Assembly: GCA_031761405.1 (NCBI GenBank)
Contig: JASEVX010000013.1
Location: 56,916,603-56,980,602 of the forward strand
DNA from: Serripes groenlandicus
Lineage: Eukaryota; Mollusca; Bivalvia; Cardiida; Cardiidae
DNA: 64,000 nucleotides
Direction: 5' to 3'
The notes beneath the pieces are model-generated. The model had not been told where the DNA came from, did not search any database, and saw only the letters and a list, made by a program, of their open reading frames with translations. A program made the translations under genes and the position numbers. Shown in pieces: positions 22,573 to 34,022 of the stretch (its first letter is position 1; each line of letters begins with the position of its first letter).

Positions 22573-24651
22573 CTATGTTGAATTTATCATTTCACTCAGT
22601 AAAATTAACATATGCCATTTAGCTGCATTTTTAAATGGCCTTTCTTTCCATGACAAACAAAACAAGCCCCATGCGGCTTGTAAATTATTTTCCTGTTTAT
22701 ATATCCAGCCCACCAGGTTCAAGCCTGTCTCTTTATGTCCAAGATTGCGGTCGAATTGTAGAACGTTTATTAGTTTCAGCAAAACGGGCCAACTTTCTGC
22801 ATGTTTCCCTGATTTAGAATAAAGTAAATACTGTAGAAAATAAAGATACACTTTTGAATCCACAGTTATCCACTTTAACAATTCAATTTCAAATTCCGAT
22901 CCATGTTGTGTGTACACAGTACGGAACAATTCGTACTGAACAGCTTCATGAACAAGCTTGACTTGTGATGGATGAAATGCCATACAACCTGTGGTGCAGT
23001 TTCGTCTGAAGTCTCCAAATGACATGTCAGTAAATCGTAGTTTTTCAGCGAGAGCAGTATTAACATATAATCTAGGTATATTGCATTTACACACAGATAT
23101 CACATACGGCTCTAAACTATTTTCACATGCCACTAGATCACGCTTACATTTATCATCAAGCTGTTCATATTGAATATGTAAAGATGCTAAAGATAACTTT
23201 GACGTGATAAGGTCACAGTCACTTGTTTCGGAGATTACGTTTGGAATTGTTTTGGACCGCAGTGACAAGTACTTGACATACTGACACTGATCATATTGTA
23301 ATTGTATATGTGGAATGATAGAGTCAATTGCCATTCTAACATCTTTTGTAGTATGTTCTGTGACAAGGTCCGTTTTTTTTAAATGTATCAAAAGTTGCAT
23401 AGTATCATTCATATAATCTGTATTTCGGCTAGACGACTTAATATACAAGCGCTCTAAAACCTCGTTCCTTACTTGGTAGACATATCTTGCATTTTCAATG
23501 TAGACGTTTTCAATCGGTTTAGAAATACTCGTTTTAGATGTAAGCAGTTTGCCTACATTATCGCATTTAATTGAATATAAAAAGTTAACACCACTGTATA
23601 TTATTTTTTTTAAAACATACTCTGTTTTTTTCAAAGTCAGTGGATTGAGCTTATCGAACATATTTTCCTCCGGAATGAAATAATTTGGACAATTCTTGCC
23701 CTTTACACAAATTAATAGACGTATAAGACACAGTCGCATACAAAGAATAAGGTTACTTTTCGTCCACCAATGTCTATCAGACGTTTCAATTGTATAAAAC
23801 AGACTTGTTTTACAGTGATATGACGATATAGATTCACCGATCTCTGCTTCTATGATGTCTTTCTTTATTATCTTGAGGAGAATGTAACATGTATGTTGCG
23901 TTTCGTTCAAACTTAACATGAGGTCGCGTTCTTGAAGTGTGAAGGAAATTCTCCATTCGATTGAATGGTTGTCACTACTAGGATGTCCAACACCAACAAG
24001 GAAACAACCATATGAACCCATTGCCTCAAGTTGTTTCTGTGATGGCCAGTCGTATTTCCGTGTCCTGTGTAACCAGGAATTGTCGAACCTCTGTATCTGT
24101 CGACATCTCAAGGCAGACACTATATCCTTTTGGCAAACATTATTACCAGCCGGAATAGTGTCCGCTGGACCGTTCCGAGTGGTTTTTGTTCCAACAATCA
24201 GTCTGATATGTTTAACGCATATTCTACCTTTCTGATCAAATTCAGTATCAAGTATGCGTTCTGTTCGTATGTCAGCCGTAAGCGGATATTGGTTCATAAC
24301 AACCTGAAGACGAACATATCCAGGTGTGATGTCTCCATCTGTTAACATTAGATACGATACTCCCGGATACTTACACTCGAACAAATTGTCCACAACATGA
24401 TTGTCTTCGTAACAATCTATTTTATCAATATCGGAAGATAAACCGTGTGTAGTCGTCCCTTCGCATCTACTTCCAACAATATAGTAAGATCTTTTTTTTG
24501 AACTCATATCGTAAAATTGACTTGTAATTGTTAACAAAATTTCATGTATCATCGCGAACTCCCAATACTTCTTTCTGGTGAACTCAGATGCGCCAATAAC
24601 ATCAAGTAGCTCATGCAGACGCTTAGACAAATCTTCTTTTGCAGTATTCAT
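22573..24651 (-). CDS. Mab-21/cGAS-like receptor (cGLR) family protein
   Basis: 692 residues from the ATG at 24651. An upstream in-frame ATG at 24711 lies across the splice acceptor, so I reject it. Residues 57-80 hold the nucleotidyltransferase signature: Gly60-Ser61 (VGSRCEGTTT) then Asp74-x-Asp76 in SSDIDKIDC. Residues 232-290 hold the Mab-21 C-terminal core (EWRISFTLQERDLMLSLNET, SSYHCKTSLFYTIE). About 590-690 looks TPR-like, with Ala/Trp/Leu-spaced helices ending in WKERPF..AAKWHMLILL. In the family, GS and D-x-D bind metal and NTP; animal cGLRs make cyclic dinucleotides in STING signalling, mostly against viruses or bacteria. I see no cGAS zinc motif H-x5-CC and no obvious third catalytic acid (the expected strand reads GYVRLQVV), so catalysis is uncertain. 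No signal peptide or membrane span; probably cytosolic. The reading frame is intact, unlike the paralogue at 8195-10259. No AATAAA is seen close to the stop. Confidence 0.88.
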   Translation of the reverse strand: MNTAKEDLSKRLHELLDVIGASEFTRKKYWEFAMIHEILLTITSQFYDMSSKKRSYYIVGSRCEGTTTHGLSSDIDKIDCYEDNHVVDNLFECKYPGVSYLMLTDGDITPGYVRLQVVMNQYPLTADIRTERILDTEFDQKGRICVKHIRLIVGTKTTRNGPADTIPAGNNVCQKDIVSALRCRQIQRFDNSWLHRTRKYDWPSQKQLEAMGSYGCFLVGVGHPSSDNHSIEWRISFTLQERDLMLSLNETQHTCYILLKIIKKDIIEAEIGESISSYHCKTSLFYTIETSDRHWWTKSNLILCMRLCLIRLLICVKGKNCPNYFIPEENMFDKLNPLTLKKTEYVLKKIIYSGVNFLYSIKCDNVGKLLTSKTSISKPIENVYIENARYVYQVRNEVLERLYIKSSSRNTDYMNDTMQLLIHLKKTDLVTEHTTKDVRMAIDSIIPHIQLQYDQCQYVKYLSLRSKTIPNVISETSDCDLITSKLSLASLHIQYEQLDDKCKRDLVACENSLEPYVISVCKCNIPRLYVNTALAEKLRFTDMSFGDFRRNCTTGCMAFHPSQVKLVHEAVQYELFRTVYTQHGSEFEIELLKWITVDSKVYLYFLQYLLYSKSGKHAESWPVLLKLINVLQFDRNLGHKETGLNLVGWIYKQENNLQAAWGLFCLSWKERPFKNAAKWHMLILLSEMINST

Positions 24652-24690
24652 TTTTCGTCTTTCTGAAATAAATATCAAAATAATGCACTG
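24652..24690 (-). other. 5'UTR stub and intron 3' splice site of the cGLR gene
   Basis: On the minus strand TTTGATATTTATTTCAG (AG at 24663-24664) precedes 11 nt and then the ATG at 24651. The paralogue has the same 11-nt spacing. The 5' non-coding exon lies further right and I cannot locate it. Confidence 0.72.
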
Positions 24691-24754
24691 AAAAACCTTA
24701 CCTTTACACATCGTATGCTGTAAATCCCGATCAGATGACGTAATATAATTATAA

Positions 24755-24955
24755 CTGTCTCTGTCTCTTATTGTCTCTGTCTCTTATTGCCTCTGTCTCT
24801 GTATATGTATATGTATATGAATCTGTATATGTCTTTGTTTCCTTCTCTGTCTCTGTCTCTGTCTCTGTCTCTGGCTATATGTGTTTTTTCTTTCTCTTTC
24901 TCTCTCTCTCTCTCACTCTCTTTCTCTCTCTCACATATATTTTCGTAGATTCAGG
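24755..24955. repeat. CT-rich microsatellite (TCTCTG/TATATG/CT)
   Basis: Runs of CTGTCT, then TATATGTATATG, then (CT)n, about 100 bp upstream of the cGLR splice acceptor and so probably intronic. The 67-residue Ser/Val-rich ORF over it is an artefact. Confidence 0.9.
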
Positions 24956-24999
24956 AAGGTGCACATTTAAATGAACACTCCATTCTAAAAAAGAAAAGG

Positions 25000-26480
25000 T
25001 AATTAATGTAGTCAATGAAAATCCAGAAAATAGTGGATGATCAGTGTGAACAGGATCTACACTAGTCTTTAATAGTCTCCAATGCTATGTTGTTGATTAT
25101 CCAGATACGTCCCTCATTTACATGGTTCTTTGAGTCAAGACTTTCTTAGAAACAATAAACTTTCAACATAATTCGTGATTATGAAGACAGTTACTCAAAC
25201 TGTGAACTGTAATTTCACACAATAATTTAGAATACAAAGTGTTTGATATAAATACATTTACTTCGAAAGATCAAGGTTCACGGGTAAATGTGTATTATTA
25301 CCGATACTCAACCTGATTGAATCTTTTACAGAGTATTGAGTTTACAATGATATACGGGAGTTTGTATCTGTCCATTACATCCGCTCTACACGTTGTTACG
25401 TTTCTATGTAACATGTAGTCGATGATTTTGTTAAACCAGTTTGCAAAACTATTTGGACAATTATCGATACTCAACCCTTTACAATGCATTGAGTCTTCAA
25501 CGGTAGACAGGAATTGGTATCTGTCCAACATGACCGCTAAACACTTTATTGTATTGAATCTACAATGGTAGATGAGGTGTGTATCCGTTCAACACGACTG
25601 TTACACAATATCGTGCGTGTCAATGTAACAAGTATACGACGGCTTCATAAACCGGTTTGTGTAATGGTCTTGATTATTAAGTAGTAAAGGCCCAATGGTT
25701 TAAACACACTAGGTCCGAACCAGCAGCCTACCGTTACTAAGGCATTTATTTTGTTAGTTTTGTATGTGGGTTTCTATATCAAACGGAACTAATTGAACTG
25801 GCTAAACATGTTATTCTTACCAATAGTTAACACTTAACCATTTGAATACGTGAATATGAGAAACTATTCACATAGTTTGTGTATGAAATGTATTTTGTCA
25901 ATACGTTTTAAGGGATATGACAGCATTTCAAGACTTTAACTATGAATATCAAAATACATTATATTTTAAAAGCATGTTATATAGAACGTACACGTTTCTG
26001 AGAGACCAGGTGTTTGGTCGGTGGTCTTCATGACAGAAAAGGAACCAATACACACTAATTGAACATACAAGATTGTTAGATATACGTAGATTTCTTTCGA
26101 AAGATCAAGGTTCAAAGGCAAATATGTACTGTTACCGACATTCGGTTGAACACTTTGCAGTGTATTGAGTCTACAACGGTAGATGATGAATTGTATCTGT
26201 CCAACACGACCGCTACACACTTTCGTACGTTTCTATGGAAGAGATAGGTGATAGGTTTTTAACCGGTTTTTAAACGGTTCGGAATATTACACCATCGATA
26301 CGCAACCCGATTGAACTCTTTACAATATATTGAGTCTACAACTGTAGACGGGGTGGAATTTGTCCAACACGACCGCTACACATTAGTATTTTTCCATGGA
26401 AGAGAACGGTAAGGGGTTTCTAACCGGTTTGTGTAACGGTTTGTTTTGTAAAGTAGTCAAAGTACAAGCTTTTTCTCACA
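25000..26480. repeat. ~165-bp repeat module, several diverged copies
   Basis: The unit has ACTCAACC(T/C)GATTGAA, CTTTACA(G/A)TGTATTGAGTCTAC, GGTAGA, GTATCTGTCCAACACGACCG, CGTACGTTTCTATGGA and AACCGGTTTGTG. Copies start near 25300, 25468, 25545, 26140 and 26300. A related single copy is at 41470-41630 in unit 3. The flank with ATCCAGA and CAATGTCATGTTATTA occurs at 25020, 26490 and 41060. Confidence 0.75.
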
Positions 26481-26489
26481 GATTAATGC

Positions 26490-26990
26490 AGTCAATGCAA
26501 ATCCAGATCAGAGAGGACGATCAGTGTAAACTAACAATCAGTGTTAACTAGATCTACATGTATGTCCAATGTCATGTTATTAAATGGTCCGGATACGTCC
26601 CTCATGTATATAGTTACGTGAGTCAATAGGCTTTTAGAAACAATATATGTTCCACATACGACGTCATTATATGAACGCATGAGTAATTTCCAGAAGTGGT
26701 AGACGACGGGTTTGGAACTGGTCTTTGCAACGATTATGATTATTTAGTAGTAACAGTAAATGATGTTACATATAACGTGTCCAAACCAGGCTCCTACCTA
26801 ACCCGCATACAACACAGCTAAACATGTAAAATGCAAAACCTAAGTGAGATATGATATGAGTTATTTGGGTTTCTTACAGTATTACTTTTGTAAACTTCTA
26901 TCATCACTAAAACTCAACACGGATTGAACCTGTTTAAATCTTGAATATGCGATAGGTTCACATAATATGTATATAAAATGTATGTTGTCA
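26490..26990. repeat. Second copy of the 25.0-25.3 kb flank
   Basis: GTCAATGCAAATCCAGA, CCAATGTCATGTTATTAAA, GATACGTCCCTCATG and GAGTCAATAGGCTTTTAGAAA match 25015-25160 and 41060-41160, so the flank of the 165-bp module is itself duplicated inside unit 2. Confidence 0.65.
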
Positions 26991-26999
26991 ATATATTTT

Positions 27000-27510
27000 A
27001 ATCTATAAATCATTGGCAATGAATGTCAAACAAAATGCAGTCACTTTTAAAAGCAAGTCATTGAGTACTTATTAACATATCTCTGATATCCTGCACAGAG
27101 TCGAATACTGCAGCACACTAGAAAATGATTATATTTAATTTCTAAACTCCTTATTTGACCTCCGAAACATATGCTGTGGGTACCAACAATATATATTTGA
27201 ATTTATAAATATAATATATATTGTAGAGTTAAAATCACTTTACTATATATTTTTCTACGACGAATGAACTGACCTTTCTATTGACAATCAGTTTTAATTC
27301 CATGCACTGTTAATTCTCTAGAGCGTGTATTGGTGTATTCCTCTCGCTAACCCGTCATCCACGTATGGTATAGTAACAGACAAACAGGTATAGTTGCCAT
27401 ACTGGAAAGATATAAACATCCGTCTACCGTTGAAGATTCAATAGTGTATATATTTGCATATACACTAACGTATATAATAATGTGTATTATGAGTGTTACC
27501 CCTTACTTAA
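27000..27510. repeat. Duplicated module (copy at 27 kb)
   Basis: Diverged copy of 15.95-16.55 kb (CATATGCTGTGGGTACCAAC, ATATTGTAGAGTTAAAATC, CGACGAATGAACT, ACAGACAAACAGGTATAG, TGAAGATTCAATAGTGTATA). It is followed by sequence shared with 43.88-44.45 kb (TTGGTTGTAAATTGAG, CAATGTCATCTGAAT). Confidence 0.8.
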
Positions 27511-28084
27511 AAAGGTTCTTGATTCTGATCAATTCGACAGGTGTGGTTCTCTGTTACACAAAGATTAGTTTTCGGTCTAATACGATTAGTACCGGTTTTT
27601 AGACGATAATCTAAGACCAAGAATCTGTTGCTGTACACGACGTCCTTATGTATTCGTTCTTTCAAACGTAAAAATGACCGTTTTGTTTCTGTAAGAAAGG
27701 AGTAACATTTGGTAAGGTTCAAACGCGGACGTTACATTGTTCTGTAGTGCATTCGGATGCAAACGTCACTATATAAAATCATGTCGAAAAAAGCGAGCTG
27801 GTATGTGATATAGTTTGGTTGTAAATTGAGGTTATTCAATGTCATCTGAATGGTAATATATTACTTGGACTATAATCACGTTGTACACATCCATAATTGT
27901 CGATAAGACACACGTCTTTTAATACATGTGCTTGTACCATGCCAAACATATGAATAGCTATTTAGAATTTCAATATGACAAAAGTCTACGATTTCTTGGA
28001 CTTGTACTATGTCGTCTAAATCCGTACTTGTGTAGATTGTTGAATTATTAATTTATCGATTGATTGATTGAGCTGGGATAAACA

Positions 28085-28335
28085 CTTTTCAACAATCTTT
28101 GATACGTAACACGTCGGCCAGTTCACATACTCGTGTGGTTACGGGCGTCTCAACACCAGTACACCACATAACCATTTTCAAAGGAACTGGCTGCTTTGGT
28201 GGAAGGCGAAAGTACGCCTGTCACGGTGACTTTTGTCAAACGTCGGAAAGATTTTGGCCGATATGGAATTATATCCCAAGAGTCCTGGGTTGACAGCTTG
28301 CGTCAATACTGACTGAGCTACCGGGGCTCTTGTCG
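28085..28335 (-). mobile_element. tRNA-derived SINE
   Basis: Minus-strand tail (ACACTTTTCAACAATC, ACACGTCGGCCAGTTCAC), body TTTTGTCAAACGTCGGAAAG, and a head with the A-box complement GACTGAGCTACCGGGGCTC near 28310. It separates the duplicated module from the 45-bp array in unit 2 only. Confidence 0.78.
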
Positions 28336-28489
28336 AAAGGACGGTGATTTAAGTAACATAACATAACGTTTAATTTACAAGACGTGTAGCCATTAACAAA
28401 TAAAACATTGAAGTAGTGGTGAAGACAAGTTACACACACATATATATATATATATATTTGTTTTATGCTATACATTAAAGGTAGTTACT

Positions 28490-30270
28490 TTACGTGCGTA
28501 AGCATTCTTGAATTGGCGTTTATAGGTAGACACGATACGCGTGTAAGTGTTAGTGGGTTGATGTATATACGAGGGACGTTCCGAAAGTGTTGAGACAACG
28601 ACTATTTAACACTTTTCCTTTGACAAATCATTATGAAACTTAAGCATTTATGAGAATATTTTTTTTTTAAAGCTTTTGTTCGGGTAATAGTATTGTAATG
28701 TCAGCCATAGTTTTATATTCGTATCCATAGCAACATGCGTTGTAAAGACCCGGCGCAACCCTAAATTTCTCGATTACACTGCACTATAATGAACACACAT
28801 TCATACTAAAAACGCGCGAAACGTTGTAAAACATATATGATGTCATACTTGATTCATAACATCATTTGCTGAAAGTATTCCGGAAGTAATAATTTAAAAA
28901 CACGCACCTAGAGAATCAAACTTACTAAGCGCATAATGCAGACGCAAACTTAAGGCGAACAGCGGATTTTCATTTAAAAATTGAGTCAAACTCGGGAAAA
29001 CGCCACCGAAAACAAAGGAGCTTTTGGAGTGGGCTTATAGCGGTGAATATGTGATCAGGGTACTTGTGGACAGATTGAATAAAAGTTTCCGTGACGGTAG
29101 AACATGTACAAAATATAAACACATATCTTTTCGTCCGTCTGTTGTTGATGAAAAGTTTGCGAATTTGTAAAGAACGCGCTTAATACAAATCGGCGAATGA
29201 CTGAAAAATATTGCAAATTTGTACTACATTGGTGGAGCGACTGCTCACGTGATTTTGACAGAAGATTGTATTTGAAAAGTGGATCAAAAGACATGCGAAA
29301 TGTGAACAGTGCATCGGGCAATATTTTGAGAAGGAGTTAAATTAGGAACTGCGTTAAAACAGCATTATTTTTTAGACGTTACGTGAAAACGACGTTACTG
29401 CGCCGGGGACCTTGTATATATCGTTTTCTTTGTATTGTTGTTAATGTATATATTGCGTTATTTGTATGAAAATTGTACCATTCAGTAGATTATAACTTAA
29501 AGATACACTGTTCGAAGTTTTATTCACTGTTTCCGACTTATCATTAAAATACAGAGATAGTCTCAAAACTCTCCGAACGTCCCTCGTAGGTATACATCGT
29601 ACGTGTGTATGTGTTAGTGGGTTGGTGTATACACATAGTACGTTAGTAAATGTTCTTGGGTGTGTTTGTATTAGTAGACATGGTATCTTCATAAGTGTAA
29701 GTGAGTTAATGCATATAGGTAGACATGGTCCCTTGTTAGTGGTCCCATGGGATGGTGTAAATATAGGTAGGCACTGAAGGTTTGTACGTGTTCGTGGGTT
29801 AATAAGTAGATAGGTACTAATAAGTGTATGTGGGTAAGAATATATAGGTATACATGGTACGTGTGTAATTGTTCGCTGGATGAACGTGTGTAAGTGTTGT
29901 GGGTTGGTGTAGTTAAGAAGACATGGTACGTTCCTAAATGTTAGTGGGTTGGTATTAATAGGTAGACACGGTACCTTCGTAAGTGTTTATGAGTTGTTGT
30001 ATATAAATAGACACGGTACGTTCGTAAGTGTTTATGGGTTGATGTATATATATAGACATGCATACAGGTAGACCCGGTTCATTTGACAGTATTCGTTGGA
30101 TGGTATTAATATGTGCTTTGGTCGTAAGTGTTTGTGGGTTGGTATTTATAGGTAGACTCGGTACCTTCGAAACGCGTTCTAGGGTTGGAGTATATAGGAT
30201 TTATTCGTACGTGTTTCGGGTTGGTATATATAGGTAGACACGGAACGTTAGTAAGTGTTCGAAGGTTGGG
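28490..30270. repeat. 45-bp minisatellite, second array, split by mariner
   Basis: Units of the 45-bp family (GTAAGTGTT(C/A)GTGGGTTG, TATATAGGTAGACACGGTAC) flank an inserted mariner at 28570-29586. About 2 units lie left and about 15 right of the insertion. Units are more degenerate than in the first array. Confidence 0.85.
28570..29586 (+). mobile_element. Degenerate mariner-like transposon
   Basis: A 1017-bp element with inverted ends CGAGGGACGTTCCGAAAGT (28570) and, from the right end, CGAGGGACGTTCGGAGAGT. It is flanked by TA at 28568-28569 and 29587-29588, the usual mariner target duplication. At 28997-29101 a 35-codon open stretch reads KTPPKTKELLEWAYSGEYV and ends in FRDGR, matching the N-terminal helix-turn-helix region of mariner transposases (…ELL…YGDE…F.DGR). 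Further on, GGATAHVILTED resembles the second helix-turn-helix. Stops and shifts abound, and the catalytic DDD half is absent at this length, so the element is dead and internally deleted. Confidence 0.85.
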
Positions 30271-30329
30271 GTATATAGCGAAATCGACGAGTGTATATTT
30301 TCTACATTTTAACGAGCGACTTTGTCCGA

Positions 30330-31160
30330 ATAATTAATTTTCACAACAGCATTATACAAAGGTTATGATCAGGTCAATTATGTGGATTAATAACAACAAC
30401 AAATCTGATCAAAAACAATCAGTATGTAAATAAACAATCGTTAGTTAATGCATCTGAGGCAGACGACAGTTTTGCGACAGTTAGTTATCTTAAGCTGTTT
30501 TCAAATTCGTCTGCTGAACATGTTATTGTATTTGAAAAAGAGGGTTAAAATCGATAATGCATTTAATTGTCAAATTGAAATTTAATATTGTCAAGTATAA
30601 AATTACACTTAATCGATATTTGGTAGATTGACTACCGCTTGTTATCTCATTAATCCATTGATCGCTGTGCTGGCAATCTAAAATGTGGATCAGATACTAA
30701 ATCGGAAAAATTGTCGGGAAAAGTTTCATTTGATTGTTTCTTAATGTTATCTTTCCTTGTTAACCATGGTTTTAAACCTGGTCTGCTGCACATTCACCAG
30801 ACGTCGCTGGAGCGATCAGGAGACGATTAAATATGTTCCCGCATACAAAGTAGGAAAAGGTTAAATCATTGATCAAGTAAATACATTTTCTACTTAAAAC
30901 TTCAAGATTGACCCTTTTCTGAACGCAGACGCCTCTTCAGCAGACGTATTTTCCCTTGTCCCTCAGTGTGTTCCACTCTATTCAATAGTTATACTGTCAT
31001 GTGTAGAGTTGTCCCATTGCTGTGCAAACATACTTGCAAAGTCGTCTGATGCAATGTTTTGTATGTTGGAAAGGATTGTTAGTGAATATATAATTCGAGA
31101 AGGCAAACACACATTAACAAGCATGGACGGGGGAAAATAACTCGTTATGAAGACAGGTTT
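30330..31160. repeat. Duplicated module (copy at 30 kb)
   Basis: Matches 18.03-19.1 kb and 44.83-45.6 kb: GATCAGGTCAATTATGTGGA, ATCTGATCAAAAACAATCAG, GCATCTGAGGCAGACGAC, TTCGTCTGCTGAACATGTTA, then MITE copies at about 30840-30870 and 30908-31080. Confidence 0.78.
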
Positions 31161-31194
31161 AAATTTGTAAATAATATCGACAGAAAAGAATAAT

Positions 31195-31270
31195 CGTACC
31201 GGAAATCGAACACCTGACCCCAGAATCGATAACTGACCGACTGCAATATATGTAGTCGGCTCTTCAACGT
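31195..31270 (-). mobile_element. tRNA-like SINE head remnant
   Basis: On the minus strand the sequence has GCAGTCGGTCAGTTATCGA and GGTGTTCGATTTCCGGTACG, resembling A and B boxes. No body or tail is recognisable and the acceptor stem is not convincing, so I do not call a tRNA gene. Confidence 0.4.
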
Positions 31271-31759
31271 TTGATCAATAGGTATTTGACCGAATACTGA
31301 ACAATACATTTAGAATTCAGAAAACTAGTGAAAAGAGGTATCCCAATACTATCATTGTTATATGCGAATTATATATACATGCTTGTTATAATTTGTCTGA
31401 GGTTCTGTATTTATCATATATCTAGCATATACGTGAGATAATTATCTTATGAGAACCTTAGCCTCCTGTCATATTCAATTTAATATATTTGTTAACAAAG
31501 GTAAGGTGGAAGCTAATCATCTCAAATAATTTACCGTTGAGTCTTATTCAAGCATACAGGAAACAGTAACGTCTAAATACTATCCTTATGAGTATCTAAG
31601 TATCACTGAAAATGAGTCTAAAATGGCCTATTAATAGATTTTGAAAGTAATTATACTAAATTATAATAACATGTGAGCTTGTGTGAGAGACATATGTTCT
31701 ATATGTTACTTGTATGTGTATGTAAAAGAAATCTTTAAATATGGGGGAACAAATTAGAT

Positions 31760-31815
31760 AATAATAATTCTTCTACTACTAATAATAATAATGATAAAAA
31801 TAATGCTAATAATAT
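31760..31815. repeat. ATT/AAT microsatellite
   Basis: Imperfect (AAT)n with ACT interruptions. The 31.3-31.75 kb stretch before it is AT-rich and shows nothing recognisable. Confidence 0.8.
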
Positions 31816-31839
31816 CTTTATTTGTTGAAGGTCACATAT

Positions 31840-32070
31840 TTACGCTTTCCCACATACAACATATCCGTGGCGGACAACTTTGAAGACAGTTAGTATAAAA
31901 TATGGAAAGTCTCCTATAAATGAAGGTATATTTACTGAATACAGTTGAAAACGTTGTTGCAAACGGAGAAATTGCTCGTTTTGAGCAATTACTCCTTTTG
32001 ATAATCTTTGTTCAAGAGTCGTCTGCTGCAGATGTGTCGCAATACGTCTATAGGCTAGAAATGGTTATGA
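31840..32070. mobile_element. MITE with palindromic centre
   Basis: Left end CGCTTTCCCACATACAACAT, centre GAGAAATTGCTCGTTTTGAG followed by CAATTACTCCTTTTG (a self-complementary core), right end AGTCGTCTGCTGCAGATG and AGAAATGGTTATG. Same family as 32320-32445 and 54358-54527. Confidence 0.65.
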
Positions 32071-32319
32071 TCTGATCTAGCATAAACACTATGGCGAAAA
32101 CATTCAATGGAGGTCTATTTATCAAAAACATATTTTGGTTAAGTTAATTTGCGACCGTGACAAGTCGTTGGACATTGCAGTCATTGTGTATGTATTAAAA
32201 TATAACAGTCACACTGTTAATCCGTTCCAAATAAAATAAAAGTGCAACAGACGAATTTAACAGTATATAATCTAAAATACTGATCATCTCTATACATGAA
32301 AGTGGAATTACTCATTAAA

Positions 32320-32445
32320 TGTTGAAGATATTGTGGCAAAAGGAGAAATTGCTCGTTTTGAGCAATTTCTACTTTTGTCAAAATGTTTTCAAAAGTAGTC
32401 TGCTGCAGAGGCATCAGGAAATTTCTATATGTGGACAATGGTTAA
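32320..32445. mobile_element. MITE, palindromic centre and right end
   Basis: GAGAAATTGCTCGTTTTGAG and CAATTTCTACTTTTGTC, then AGTAGTCTGCTGCAGAGGCA and GTGGACAATGG, ending in TTAA at 32442-32445. The left end is not recognisable. Confidence 0.6.
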
Positions 32446-32784
32446 GAATGATCACAGACGATATCATCCAATATTCGGTAGTGTAGACTATCGTACCAGT
32501 GAGTATTACACGACGAGTTATGACTACAAACGAGTAAATTTGTGTCAGAAGGAAATGTAGTACTACGACTAATCGCGTGATGTAAACATTTGATCAGTTA
32601 AAATATATTGAGATTGGTTTCGTAATCTATAATCAATCAACGTTCTCGTCGAAATGAACGCATTACATACTGAACGACATTTCCCCTAAAAGCAATCTGC
32701 GAACTATGTTACTTGTATGTAATTGTTCAACTAATTTGATTCAATGCAAAACTATGGTTTACATAAGCATACACATAAACGATG

Positions 32785-32945
32785 TTATGGTTTTCCCTCC
32801 TTGGCGCTCGTGCAGGGCTGTGGGGTTAGCATTAAGACTCGCTTCTCTCACGATCAATAGACCAGTAGTACTGGAAAATGTTCCAAGAAAAGTCGTGATA
32901 TATCTCAAACTTGTTGAAACCGGCGTAAAACACAAACAAATAAAC
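32785..32945 (+). mobile_element. SINE, 5' truncated
   Basis: CCCTCCTTGGCGCTCG, AGTAGTACTGGAAAATG, GTCGTGATATATCTC and CGGCGTAAAACACAAAC match the body and tail of the 6611-6860 subtype; the tRNA head is absent. Confidence 0.72.
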
Positions 32946-32959
32946 AATTTATTTGAAAC

Positions 32960-33360
32960 TAGAGGGCTAAAATCAACATAAGTTCATGCAAATGATCTTT
33001 TCAACGCAATCTAACAAAGTTGTTCAAAATTGTTTGATCAGTAAACAAAATCATGGTCATTGTTGCAGATTTTGGTTTTAAATTTATATGTCAATAGTGC
33101 AAACACACTCCTTTTTAACAAAGTTTCCCTGAAACAAGATATATGTACTTCATTTCAGATAATTTAAGACTAAATAGTCTATAAATAAGTCTGCTTTAGC
33201 TTCGTTTTATATGAAAAATGATAAAAAGCATTGATCAAAAAAAAAAATGTCCTGTAAATATTAATATGAATAGTCACTTGAGCGACCCAGGAAAATATAG
33301 ACAAACCATTTTTTGGGGTTGGAGAATTTTAAAAGCAGATATATTTGCGGACGAAATATA
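32960..33360. other. AT-rich DNA, nothing recognised
   Basis: No gene or repeat is seen. By position in the repeated-unit model a cGLR copy could have been expected to the right of here, but none is readable. Confidence 0.4.
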
Positions 33361-33363
33361 TGT

Positions 33364-33575
33364 AAAATAAGGTTGTCATTGTGAAACAATTACATTATAA
33401 GCATGCATAATTTATATTCGTAAACACCGCAATATATATTGGCAATGTGTACTTGCATTTCTTTTTAAAATAAGGTTGTCATTGTGAAACAATTATATTA
33501 TAAGCAGGCATAATTAATATTCGTGAACACCGCAATAATATTGGCAATGTGTACTTGCACTTTTTTTTTAGAATT
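33364..33575. repeat. 113-bp tandem duplication
   Basis: AAAATAAGGTTGTCATTGTG recurs 113 bp later, followed in both copies by AAACAATTA, AACACCGCAATA and TTGGCAATGTGTACTTGCA. The copies differ by only a few bases, so the duplication is recent. Confidence 0.92.
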
Positions 33576-34022
33576 AAACATTAATTACACACAAAGAACA
33601 AACTGTTATGTTAACTGTAATGTTAACAAATACTGTTAAAAGAAAAAACATATAGCAGTTATAACTTACGAAAGTCTTCCAGTTCACAAATACACGTTTC
33701 TATCCTTCGCATGCATGTTTCGTTTTCCACTTTTATATTTTAGTTACGTCAGAACTGTATTGAAGTCAAACGCGGAATGCCGGGCCCGAACAACTAAAAC
33801 TTAAAAGACAACAATCACGTGACATTGCGCATAGATACCACTGTATAATTAGTAACAATATGCGGTTATAGCCTTATAAACTAATGAAAATATGTACAAA
33901 TATGCGGTGCTATATCTGGAAATAACCCGATACAGTATGCAAATGTAAGGATCGTCTGCTCTGAAAAGTTTTGAGGTTCGAAAAGAAACGTTTTTTACAA
34001 ACAGTTCGATTTCATTGTACTG

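Noticed and set aside
23939..24345. Plus-strand ORFs of 98 and 71 residues
   Set aside because: They are shadows of the cGLR coding sequence on the other strand.
24651..24711. Longer cGLR start at 24711 (20 extra residues)
   Set aside because: The extension crosses a good splice acceptor (TTTATTTCAG), is hydrophobic without a proper signal peptide, and is not conserved in the paralogue, which begins at the equivalent of 24651.
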